Assembly: GCA_030531305.1 (NCBI GenBank)
Contig: JAUNNT010000009.1
Span: 1-44,802 of the forward strand
Length of the DNA: 44,802 bases
Direction: 5' to 3'
Source of the DNA: Akkermansia sp.
Lineage (GTDB): Bacteria > Verrucomicrobiota > Verrucomicrobiia > Verrucomicrobiales > Akkermansiaceae
The notes below the pieces were generated by a model that was given only the letters and a program-made list of their open reading frames with translations, had not been told where the DNA came from and ran no database searches. The position numbers and the translations under genes are program-made. Positions 1-7,097 of this stretch are shown here, in pieces. Numbering within the stretch: the first letter of the stretch is position 1; each line of letters opens with the position of its first letter.

Positions 1-1388
1 CAGGCCGCAAAGCCGAACGGCTTGTGCGGGGGTAGCTGGGCACCCTGGCGCTGGAGCAGCCTCGCGATGGCTTTCGCGAGGTCGGCTTCAGCTATACTGT
101 CGTGGCGGGCGCGGGCCGCGCACATGGCGGCTTCGTCCACTACGTGCGTCACATCGGAAAGGGGATGGTTGAGCAGCAGCTCCGCGTGCGGCGTGAGCGC
201 AAACTCCGCATGCGGGCGCTTCTCCAGCGCGTACGCCAGCACGTCCTCCACCTCCGCCAGCGAGGGCATGTCCACCTTGATGTGGGTGCCCATGCGGCCC
301 GTGCGGAGAACGGCGGGGTCCAGCGTGGAGATGAGGTTGGTCATGCCCGCCACCAGCACGTGCTTCTCCTCGGCGGTCTGCAGGCATTTGAGGAAGCTGT
401 CCACCTCCTCCTTGCTGTGGGTGTTGTGGCCGGGCAGGGTGGCGCGGTTGGGCATGAAGGCGTCCATCTCGTCGATGATGAGGATGGAGGGCGCGTTCTC
501 GGCGGCCTCGTCGAACTTCTCCTCAATCTTGCGCGCGGTCTCGTGGATGAACGAGCTGCCGACCTCTGCGGAGGTAATGCGCACCACGTTCCAGCCGAGG
601 TGCTCCGCGAGGCGCTCCACGGCGAAGGTCTTGCCGCACCCCGGCGGCCCCTCCAGGATGAATCCCTTGGGGAAGCGCACGCCCAGCCTGGCGTAGTCCG
701 CGCTGTGGTTGACGATGTCCACCACCTGCTCGTTGAAGAAGGTTTGCAGCTCCTCGCGGCCGCGGAGACGGAACTCACCGGCGGTGGGCTTCAGCAGCAT
801 GCCCTCCTCCCTGCGCTTCTCCAGCTCGGCGCGCAGCTGCTCCGCCTCCGCCTTCATCTCGTCCGTCACCTTCAGCGGCTCCACGTCCACGTAGTCGTCG
901 AAGTAGTGCACGATGCTGTGGTAGAGCCGCTTGCTCATGCGGTGCGTGGCGAAGGCATCCGCCAGCTCCGCATTGAAGTGGTGGCGGATGAGCACGATGA
1001 ACGTGGCCTCGTCCATGCCGTCCAGGTTGTCGATGCAGTTGTCGTCCACGAATTCCTCGATGGGCGGGGTCTTCTCGGCCTTGTCGCTCTTGCGCGGGTG
1101 CCGGAAGATGTGCAGCGCGCGCTCCTTGTGGTGTTCCACGCGCTCCATGAGACGCTTCTTGCGCTCCTCCGGCTTCGGCGCGCGCTCGTCCAGGGTCATT
1201 TCATCGTCCTCCCGCTTCTTTTCCAGCTTCTCGATGGACGCGCGGAGCGTCCGCAGCTCGCGGCTGTGCGCGGCGTTCAGGTGCTTCATCTGGGCGACGA
1301 CGTCTTTGAGCAGTTGTTCTAGTTCGGTCTTTTTCATAATGATGGTGATATTGTTGAAAATTTGAGTGTGGGTGAAAATCGGGCGCAT
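1..1388 (-). CDS. AAA+ ATPase, upstream-edge copy of a tandem pair (stop codon cut by window edge)
   Basis: Single-domain AAA+ ATPase. A Walker A motif (GPPGCGKT) lies near residue 230 counted from the inner ATG at 1337. It is followed by Walker B (ILIIDEMD), a sensor-1-like GMTN and an LRTGRMG segment with candidate arginine fingers. The first 60 residues or so are charged and predicted coiled coil. The frame runs to FGFAA plus the bases TG at the edge; the paralogue ends FTD-TGA, so probably only the last base of the stop is missing. I start it at 1388 because that ATG has a strong GGAGG at good spacing. The ATG at 1337, in the same frame, matches the start of the paralogue (MKKTELEQLL against MTKTELEKLV) but has no ribosome site. 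Substrate and partner are unknown. Family assignment is sure; the start is not. Confidence 0.85.
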   Translation of the reverse strand, partial: MRPIFTHTQIFNNITIIMKKTELEQLLKDVVAQMKHLNAAHSRELRTLRASIEKLEKKREDDEMTLDERAPKPEERKKRLMERVEHHKERALHIFRHPRKSDKAEKTPPIEEFVDDNCIDNLDGMDEATFIVLIRHHFNAELADAFATHRMSKRLYHSIVHYFDDYVDVEPLKVTDEMKAEAEQLRAELEKRREEGMLLKPTAGEFRLRGREELQTFFNEQVVDIVNHSADYARLGVRFPKGFILEGPPGCGKTFAVERLAEHLGWNVVRITSAEVGSSFIHETARKIEEKFDEAAENAPSILIIDEMDAFMPNRATLPGHNTHSKEEVDSFLKCLQTAEEKHVLVAGMTNLISTLDPAVLRTGRMGTHIKVDMPSLAEVEDVLAYALEKRPHAEFALTPHAELLLNHPLSDVTHVVDEAAMCAARARHDSIAEADLAKAIARLLQRQGAQLPPHKPFGFAA

Positions 1389-1551
1389 GAGCCTCCTCCC
1401 GGGGTGCAGGGATGGCGGGCGGCTCAACTGTCTGGCAACGCTGGTGTTCCGTTAGAGGAACGGCATCCAGGAGTCCAACAGGCAGACGGCGGATGAGCGG
1501 GTGGTTGGGGCGGGTGTGTGTGTGATGCAGTGTTTCATAGGGGCGAAGCGC
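1389..1551 (-). promoter_or_regulatory. Long 5' leader of first AAA+ gene with conserved blocks
   Basis: Most of the 276-base gap between the AAA+ genes is leader and promoter. Two blocks also occur before the second AAA+ gene at nearly the same spacing: block B at 1449-1464 (minus GCCGTTCCTCTAACGG, able to fold as a CCGTT/AACGG hairpin) and block A at 1383-1401 (ribosome site plus ATG). The pyrimidine loop CCTCT of block B could pair with the GGAGG of block A, which would be a way to control initiation. That pairing is inference. Confidence 0.45.
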
Positions 1552-1579
1552 ATTGTACCACAACGGGAACTAAAGTCAA
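1552..1579 (-). promoter_or_regulatory. Sigma70-type promoter of the first AAA+ gene
   Basis: TTGACT (1579-1574) and TACAAT (1557-1552) are 16 bases apart on the minus strand. The predicted transcript starts near 1545 and has a leader of about 155 bases before the ATG at 1388. The same arrangement precedes the second AAA+ gene. Confidence 0.7.
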
Positions 1580-1664
1580 GAAAATTCCGCTTCGATTTCC
1601 CGGAAAAAAATCGTCATGCGCCGCGCATTCCGCAACGGCGCGGGATGGCGGGCACGGCGTGGTG

Positions 1665-2942
1665 TCAGTCGGTGAATCCGATGGGTTTCTTGGATGCGCT
1701 CTGTCCGTTTTCGCGCTGCAGCAGGCGCTCCACGGCCTGGGCCAGGTCGGCCTCCTCGATTTGCCCGCGGCGGGCGCGCGCGGCAACCATGGCGGCCTCG
1801 TCCACCACGTGCGTCACGTCGGAGAGCGGGTGGTTGAGCAGCCGCCCCGCGTAGGCGCCCAGCGGGAACTCCGCGTGCGGGCGCTTCTCCAGCGCGTACG
1901 CCAGCACGTCCTCCACTTCCGCCAATGACGGCATGTCCACCTTGATGTGGGTGCCCATGCGGCCGGTGCGGAGCACGGCGGGATCCAGCGTGGTGATGAG
2001 GTTGGTCATGCCCACCACCAGGATGCGCTTTTCCTCTGCGGTCTGCAGGCACTTGAGGAAGCTGTCCACCTCCTCCTTGCTGTGGGTGTTGTCGCCGCTG
2101 AGCCCGGCGCGGTTGGGCATGAAGGCGTCCATCTCGTCGATGATGAGGATGGTGGGTGCGTGCTCAGCGGCCTCGGCGAAGCTCTCCTCGATTTTCTTGG
2201 CGGTGGCGTGGATGTAGGTGCTGCCGATGCTGGAGGAATCGATGCGCACGGTGTTCCAGCCGAGGTGTTCGGCGAGGCGCTCCACGGCGAAGGTTTTGCC
2301 GCATCCGGGCGGTCCCTCCAGGATGAATGCCTTGGGGAAGCGGATGCCGAGCTTGGCGTAGAGCTTGTTGTTGTTGACGATGTCCACCACCTGCTCGTTG
2401 AAGAAGGCCTGCAGCTCCGCGCGGCCGCGCAGGCGGAACTCGCCCGCGGTGGGCTTCAGCAGGTTCTTGGCCTCCTCCGCCTCAGCCGCGGCGGCGCGCA
2501 GCTGCTCCGCCTCCGCGCGCAGCTCGTCCGTCACTTCCACCGGCTTCGCCTTGGATATGACGTCGAAATACCGCACCACGCACTTGTAGAGGCGCATGTC
2601 CATCTGGTGCACGGCGAATGCCTGCGCCAGCTCCGGGTTGAAGCTGCGCGCCACGAGCGCGGGGAGGACGTCGTCGCTGATTCCGCGCAGGTTTTCCAGG
2701 TTGTGCTGCTCCACGTATTCCTCCAGCTTGGGGGTGTCGGCGGCCTTGCCCTTGTGGTCGGCCAGCTCCAGGGCCTTCTTGCGGAGGCGCTCCGCATCCT
2801 CCATGATGCGGCGCACGCGCGCCTCCTCCGCCATCTGCTCCTGCCGGGCCTGGGCGTCCTTCATCTCCGCAACGGTCCCGCTGAGGGCCTTGACCTCCGC
2901 CAGGAGGTCCGTCACGAGTTTTTCCAGTTCTGTCTTGGTCAT
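1665..2942 (-). CDS. AAA+ ATPase, second copy of the tandem pair
   Basis: Protein of 425 residues with the same plan as its neighbour: N-terminal coiled coil of about 60 residues, a helical middle region, then one AAA+ domain. Walker A (GPPGCGKT) is near residue 208, followed by Walker B (ILIIDEMD), GMTN and LRTGRMG. From the LLKPTAGEFRLRGR segment to the C terminus the two copies are nearly colinear; the N-terminal 150 residues have diverged much more. That pattern suggests a shared motor with different targets. The start at 2942 overlaps the stop of a 12-codon leader ORF (ATGA). An in-frame ATG at 2993 lacks a ribosome site and I reject it. Role unknown. Confidence 0.88.
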   Translation of the reverse strand: MTKTELEKLVTDLLAEVKALSGTVAEMKDAQARQEQMAEEARVRRIMEDAERLRKKALELADHKGKAADTPKLEEYVEQHNLENLRGISDDVLPALVARSFNPELAQAFAVHQMDMRLYKCVVRYFDVISKAKPVEVTDELRAEAEQLRAAAAEAEEAKNLLKPTAGEFRLRGRAELQAFFNEQVVDIVNNNKLYAKLGIRFPKAFILEGPPGCGKTFAVERLAEHLGWNTVRIDSSSIGSTYIHATAKKIEESFAEAAEHAPTILIIDEMDAFMPNRAGLSGDNTHSKEEVDSFLKCLQTAEEKRILVVGMTNLITTLDPAVLRTGRMGTHIKVDMPSLAEVEDVLAYALEKRPHAEFPLGAYAGRLLNHPLSDVTHVVDEAAMVAARARRGQIEEADLAQAVERLLQRENGQSASKKPIGFTD

Positions 2943-2977
2943 GGTGTCTGGGGGTTGGGTAAAATAAAAATGCGCAT
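2939..2977 (-). CDS. 12-residue leader ORF coupled to second AAA+ gene
   Basis: The ATG at 2977 sits behind GGGAGAAGG, the only good ribosome site in this leader. It opens a 12-codon frame (MRIFILPNPQTP) whose TGA overlaps the ATG of the AAA+ gene as ATGA. The equivalent ATG before the first AAA+ gene is in frame with that gene. So the second gene is either translated by re-initiation after a short leader peptide, or its leader has suffered an indel. Expression of the peptide itself is unproven. Confidence 0.45.
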   Translation of the reverse strand: MRIFILPNPQTP

Positions 2978-3115
2978 GAGCCTTCTCCCGCATCGGGGCG
3001 GGAGGACATCATGCGCAGGTGGGAGAATGTCACAGTCCGCCGTTAGGGGAATGGCGCGGGGGAAAAGCCGGGAAGCTGGTGCATCTGGGTCTTCATACGG
3101 GTATTGGGTGCGGCG
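2978..3115 (-). promoter_or_regulatory. Long 5' leader of second AAA+ gene with conserved blocks
   Basis: Block B lies at 3040-3055 (minus GCCATTCCCCTAACGG), 68 bases from block A at 2972-2990; the spacing is 66 bases in the other copy. The bases between the blocks are poorly conserved, so the two blocks and their distance look selected. A/C replaces a G-C-type pair in the hairpin stem, so the fold is weaker here. Confidence 0.4.
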
Positions 3116-3144
3116 TTTGTACCACCGCCCGCGCATTCTGTCAA
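3116..3144 (-). promoter_or_regulatory. Sigma70-type promoter of second AAA+ gene
   Basis: Consensus TTGACA (3144-3139) and TACAAA (3121-3116) are separated by 17 bases on the minus strand. The predicted start is near 3109. It lies back to back with the promoter of the polyamine gene. Confidence 0.75.
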
Positions 3145-3207
3145 GCGAACTGCCGTGATTTTTTCAAAAAACTTCCGCGCACGCATCCCGCACGCGTGTG
3201 AATATCC

Positions 3208-3238
3208 TTGACGGCGCATGGAAATTTCGGCATGCTAT
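3208..3238 (+). promoter_or_regulatory. Promoter of the polyamine dehydrogenase operon
   Basis: TTGACG at 3208-3213 is followed by a weak -10, either CATGCT (3231) or TGCTAT (3233-3238). Either choice puts the transcript start within two bases of the ATG at 3245, so the mRNA would be leaderless. Confidence 0.5.
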
Positions 3239-3244
3239 GCGCAC

Positions 3245-4471
3245 ATGGACAAGGTACTCATCATCGGAGCTGGAGGCGTGGGCCACGTGGTGGCTCACAA
3301 GTGTGCGCAGATGGCGGACGTCTACAAGGAAATCCACCTGGCATCCCGCACCAAGAGCAAGTGCGACGCCATTGCGGCGGACGTGCTGGCGCGCTCGGGC
3401 GTGACCATCACCACGCATGCGGTGGATGCGGACGACGTTCCCGCCACGGTGGCGCTGCTGAAGGAAATCAAGCCGGACCTGGTGCTGAACGTGGCGCTGC
3501 CGTACCAGGACCTGCCGCTGATGGATGCCTGCCTGGAGGCCGGCTGCCACTACGAGGACACGGCCAACTACGAGCCGCGCGACGTGGCGAAGTTCGAGTA
3601 CAAGTGGCAGTGGGCGTACCACGACCGCTTCAAGCAGGCCGGACTGTACGCACTCATGGGCTCCGGGTTCGACCCCGGTGTGACCAACGTCTACACCGCC
3701 TGGGCGCTCAAGCACCATTTCGACGAAATCGAGTACCTCGACATCGTGGACGTGAACGGCGGCGACCACGGCCAGGCCTTCGCCACCAACTTCAACCCGG
3801 AAATCAACATCCGCGAGGTTTCCGCACCCTGCCGCCACTGGGAGAACGGCGATTTCCAGGAGACCCCGCCCATGAGCATGCACCAGCCCTTCGCCTGCCC
3901 GCAGGGCGTGGGCACCTATGAAATCTACCGCATGTACCACGAGGAGATGGAGTCCCTCGTCAAGCACATCCCCACCATCAAGCGCGCCCAGTTCTGGATG
4001 AGCTTCTCCCCCAACTACATCAACCACCTCACCGTCCTCAAGAACGTCGGCATGACCAGCATCGAGCCCATCATGTACAAGGGCGTGGAGATTGTGCCCC
4101 TGCAGTTCCTCAAGGCCGTGCTGCCCAACCCCGGCGACCTCGGCAAGACCACCCACGGCCGCACCTGCATCGGCTGCATCATCCAGGGCAAGAAGGACGG
4201 CAAGTACAAGGCCGTCTACATCTACAACATCTGCGACCACGAGCAGTGCTTCAAGGAGGTCGGCTCGCAGGCCGTCTCCTACACCACCGGCGTTCCCGCA
4301 GCCATCGGCGGCCGCCTCATCCTCTCCGGCGTTTGGAGCGGCAAGGGCGTCTTCAACATGGAGCAGAACGACCCCGATCCCTTCATGGACGCCCTCAACA
4401 AGTACGGCCTGCCCTGGCAGTGCGTGGAGCTCACCCGCGAGCAGGCGGAAAGCCTCTCGGTCCCGCTCTGA
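3245..4471 (+). CDS. Carboxynorspermidine synthase (saccharopine dehydrogenase family)
   Basis: 408 residues, the usual length for carboxynorspermidine/carboxyspermidine dehydrogenases (EC 1.5.1.43). In that family the enzyme condenses aspartate semialdehyde with a diamine, using NADPH, on the alternative route to spermidine or norspermidine. Seen: an N-terminal Rossmann motif GAGGVGHVV at residues 8-16, GSGFDPGVTNVY near residue 140, and the family-typical GGDHGQAFATNFNPEINIRE stretch. The start at 3245 replaces a longer frame from 3218 because it gives the canonical MDKVLIIGAGGVG N terminus and sits at the predicted transcript start. The partner decarboxylase is not in this window. First gene of an operon with the ankyrin gene, 21 bases downstream. 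The function is a family inference; specificity between putrescine and diaminopropane cannot be read. Confidence 0.88.
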   Translation: MDKVLIIGAGGVGHVVAHKCAQMADVYKEIHLASRTKSKCDAIAADVLARSGVTITTHAVDADDVPATVALLKEIKPDLVLNVALPYQDLPLMDACLEAGCHYEDTANYEPRDVAKFEYKWQWAYHDRFKQAGLYALMGSGFDPGVTNVYTAWALKHHFDEIEYLDIVDVNGGDHGQAFATNFNPEINIREVSAPCRHWENGDFQETPPMSMHQPFACPQGVGTYEIYRMYHEEMESLVKHIPTIKRAQFWMSFSPNYINHLTVLKNVGMTSIEPIMYKGVEIVPLQFLKAVLPNPGDLGKTTHGRTCIGCIIQGKKDGKYKAVYIYNICDHEQCFKEVGSQAVSYTTGVPAAIGGRLILSGVWSGKGVFNMEQNDPDPFMDALNKYGLPWQCVELTREQAESLSVPL

Positions 4472-4492
4472 TACATTTTCCGTCCTTTGCAG

Positions 4493-6094
4493 ATGAAAGG
4501 TTGGTACAGCGCAGGTCTCCTGCCGCTGCTGGCGGTAACGGCAGCGTGGCTCCCCTCTGCGTGCGAGGAGCGCGCGGAGGCTGCCCAGCACCCGCAGGCG
4601 CAGGCAACCCACGCAGCCAATCTCACGCCGGACCAGGCTCTCATCTACCATGCCGCACACGGCAATGCCGGCGGCGTGGTGCAGGCATTGGACAACGGAG
4701 CGGACATCGAGGCTCGCGACGAGAACGGGCTCACGCCGCTCATGTGGGCATCCCAGCAGGATGTGGCCGCCGTGGTGAGCCTGCTGCTGCAGCGTGGCGC
4801 CAACCCCTACCTCACCGACCGTGCGGGCTGGACCGCGCTCCATTGCGCCGCCAGCAACGGCTCCGTGGATGGCATGCAGGAGCTGCTGAAAGCGTGCAGG
4901 GACGGCATGGACGCCGTCAACAAGGACGGCGAGACCCCGCTGATGCTGGCCATCCGCATGCACCGGAAGGAGCTCGCCCGCGCCCTCATGGCGGCGGGGG
5001 CGGATGTCCGCGCCAGCAACAACGAGGGGCAGAACTCGCTGGATGTGGCGCGCAGCGAGAAGCTGCACGATTTGGTGGTGGAACTCCACAATCTGGGGGC
5101 CTATCCCCACAAGGACCGGGCGCTGCTGGATATGGCGCGCGACGGCCGCCTGGACCGCATGAAGGTATTCTTTGAGAACAATCCGGATGCGGGGGCGGAT
5201 GTGCGCGACGAGAACGGCATGACACCGCTGATGTTCGCCGCCGCCATGGGGCACACGGAATGCGTGGAGACGTTGCTGGGCGCGGGGGCGGACGTGAACG
5301 CGCGCGACCATGTGGGCATGAGCCCGCTGCTGTACGCCGCGCTGGAGGGGAGGATGGATGCCTTGAGGCTGTTGCTCGCCAAGGGCGCGGATATGCAGGC
5401 GAGCACCAAGGGCGGGTGGACCGCGCTGCTGCTGGCCGTGGGGCACCGCAAAACCGGCATGGCGCAGTTCCTGATGCAATGCGGCGCGAACGTGAACACG
5501 CCCAATTTGGAGGGAGCCACGCCGCTTCATGTGGCCGCCACCAACAACCATTGCGTGATGGTGGAGCTGCTCATCGTCCACGGTGTATCCCTTGAAACGG
5601 AGGATTCCTACGGCTGGACCCCGCTCATGGTGGCCGCCGCATACGGCCACGCCAGCGTGGTGAAACTCCTGCTGCAGGGCGGCGCGCGCGTGGACCACCG
5701 GGATGAAAACGAATGGAGCGCCGTACATTGCGCGGCCTCCGCCGGTTCCGTGGAGACGTTGCGCCTCCTGGCCGGGCGTGGCGCGGATATCGCCGCACTC
5801 AACCAAAACAGGCGCACAGCCCTCTCCATCGCCTCCGGCCTGGGATATCTGGATATGGTGCGCTACCTGGTGGAGGAGCGCCGCCTTCCGCTCAACGAGG
5901 GTGACTACCAGGGCTGGACTCCGCTGATGCACGCCGCGGCGCTCGGCCAGGAAAGCGTGGTGGACTACCTGCTGAACAAGGGGGCGGACGCCACCCTCAA
6001 GAACACGAGCGGCGAGACCGCGCGCCAACTGGCGGAACAGCGCGGCCAGCAGGCCGTGTTGAATGTGTTTGACGGCGCGGGAATTTCCGAATGA
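4493..6094 (+). CDS. Exported ankyrin-repeat protein
   Basis: 533 residues. An N-terminal hydrophobic segment (residues 4-20) ends in LPSAC, so the protein is exported; the lipobox is imperfect because Pro stands at -3. From about residue 45 the whole chain is 14-15 ankyrin repeats with recurring TPLMxAA, LLLxxGAD and NGxTPL signatures. Repeats 5 and 6 are degenerate (EGQNSLDVAR, ALLDMARDGR). Such a solenoid usually binds another protein; the partner cannot be inferred. The stop overlaps the biotin ligase start as ATGA, which suggests translational coupling. Similar repeats appear in the unrelated membrane protein at 30216-31055. Confidence 0.85.
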   Translation: MKGWYSAGLLPLLAVTAAWLPSACEERAEAAQHPQAQATHAANLTPDQALIYHAAHGNAGGVVQALDNGADIEARDENGLTPLMWASQQDVAAVVSLLLQRGANPYLTDRAGWTALHCAASNGSVDGMQELLKACRDGMDAVNKDGETPLMLAIRMHRKELARALMAAGADVRASNNEGQNSLDVARSEKLHDLVVELHNLGAYPHKDRALLDMARDGRLDRMKVFFENNPDAGADVRDENGMTPLMFAAAMGHTECVETLLGAGADVNARDHVGMSPLLYAALEGRMDALRLLLAKGADMQASTKGGWTALLLAVGHRKTGMAQFLMQCGANVNTPNLEGATPLHVAATNNHCVMVELLIVHGVSLETEDSYGWTPLMVAAAYGHASVVKLLLQGGARVDHRDENEWSAVHCAASAGSVETLRLLAGRGADIAALNQNRRTALSIASGLGYLDMVRYLVEERRLPLNEGDYQGWTPLMHAAALGQESVVDYLLNKGADATLKNTSGETARQLAEQRGQQAVLNVFDGAGISE

Positions 6095-6819
6095 CGGCCA
6101 TGAAGCGCGATTGGCAGACGGTGGAGCTGGCGTCCTGCGATTCCACGTTCACGGAGGCGCGGCGGCATCCCGCATGGACCATCGTCGCAACAAAATCCCA
6201 GACCAACGGGCGCGGGCGTTTCAACCGCGCGTGGTTCGGGGAGGAAGGCGGCCTGTGGATGAGCTGCAACCTGCCGCTGCAGGGCGAGCGCCCGTGGGGG
6301 CTGCTGCCGCTGGTAGCGGGAGCCGCGCTCTACCGCGCGCTCGCGCCGTTCCGCATTGCCGGCTTGCGCCTGCGCTGGCCGAACGACCTCATGGTGCGCC
6401 GCGGCAAGCTCGCCGGCATCCTCGTGGAGCGCCCAGCCGCGGATTTGGCATCGGTCGGCATCGGCATGAACGTCTTTAACAACGTGCTCGCCCTGCACGG
6501 CCGCACCACGGATGTTCCCGTGCGCCTGGCGGACTTGGTGGCGGACTGCCCGCCGCTGCCGCGGCTGCGCGCTTTGGTGGCGGATGCGCTTGCGGAAACG
6601 TTTGATGCATTCGCGGGGCAGGGGGCCGCCGCGTTGCTTCCCCTGCTGGAACCCGCCTGGGGTCCCTCCCTCCCGGTGGTCGCCATCACGGATGAATCCC
6701 GCATCTGCGGCTTTTTCCACGGCATCCGGGAGGACGGCTCGCCCGTCCTCCGCCGCGCGGACGGCTCCCTGCTCGCCATCCCCGGCATCTCCGTCAACGC
6801 CCTCCGCGAACTTGTGTAG
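6091..6819 (+). CDS. birA: Biotin--[acetyl-CoA-carboxylase] ligase, monofunctional
   Basis: 242 residues. It makes biotinyl-AMP and transfers biotin to the carrier lysine of biotin-dependent carboxylases in the cytosol. Visible catalytic motifs are GRGRF (residues 38-42, biotinyl-AMP loop), the WPND signature near residue 92, KLAGILVE near 102 and GIGMN. The small C-terminal SH3-like part (GFFHGIREDGSPVLRRADG) is present. The chain begins directly at the catalytic domain without the N-terminal winged helix of E. coli BirA, so it should not act as a repressor. ATGA overlap with the ankyrin gene. Assignment is firm. Confidence 0.93.
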   Translation: MTAMKRDWQTVELASCDSTFTEARRHPAWTIVATKSQTNGRGRFNRAWFGEEGGLWMSCNLPLQGERPWGLLPLVAGAALYRALAPFRIAGLRLRWPNDLMVRRGKLAGILVERPAADLASVGIGMNVFNNVLALHGRTTDVPVRLADLVADCPPLPRLRALVADALAETFDAFAGQGAAALLPLLEPAWGPSLPVVAITDESRICGFFHGIREDGSPVLRRADGSLLAIPGISVNALRELV

Positions 6820-6823
6820 CGGC

Positions 6824-6835
6824 GGGGTATACCCC
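6824..6835. terminator. Short palindrome between converging genes
   Basis: A perfect GGGGTATACCCC palindrome touches the stop codon of the minus-strand small gene and lies just after birA. It could help end transcription from both sides, but it has no T-tract and no proper loop, so this is tentative. Confidence 0.25.
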
Positions 6836-7068
6836 TATTTGGCCTGAAAGGATTTGAGCACGCCCTTGGGGTCTTCGGGGTGCGCGGCCAGCTCGGCGAA
6901 CAGGCGCTCGCGCGCCTCCAGGGCCTTCAGGCGCGCCGGTTCCTCGCCGCCGTATTCGGCATCTGCAAAGTAGGCGGTGAACTGGTAGCCGCGCCGCCGC
7001 AGGGAGAGCCGCCAGCCCTGAAAGGTGCTGTTCTCATATGTGAAGCGCGCTATGTTCCGCATGTCCAT
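6835..7068 (-). CDS. Small basic protein resembling an AP2/ERF-like DNA-binding domain
   Basis: 77 residues. The segment FQGWRLSLRRRGYQFTAYFADAEYG resembles the three-stranded sheet of bacterial AP2-like domains (GW..R..R.G....Y.F.D..YGG.E.A), followed by a helix ARLKALEARERLFAELA as in that fold. These domains occur next to HNH endonucleases and integrases, or alone. Here the domain is alone, 29 bases downstream of mpl and probably on its transcript. The fold call is by eye and tentative. The start could also be the ATG at 7062. Confidence 0.6.
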   Translation of the reverse strand: MDMRNIARFTYENSTFQGWRLSLRRRGYQFTAYFADAEYGGEEPARLKALEARERLFAELAAHPEDPKGVLKSFQAK

Positions 7069-7097
7069 GGCTGAGATTCACAGGGCGCTTTGCACCA

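Noticed and set aside
2943..2993. AAA+ start at the ATG at 2993
   Set aside because: No ribosome site precedes it and the added residues have no counterpart in the paralogue; 2942 matches homology and overlaps the leader ORF.
1389..3163. A known riboswitch in the AAA+ leaders
   Set aside because: The conserved blocks are short and do not match any riboswitch core I recognise; listed only as leader elements.
3164..6028. A 954-codon open frame on the minus strand
   Set aside because: It is fully antisense to the polyamine dehydrogenase and ankyrin genes, has no domain and reflects high GC in the third codon position.
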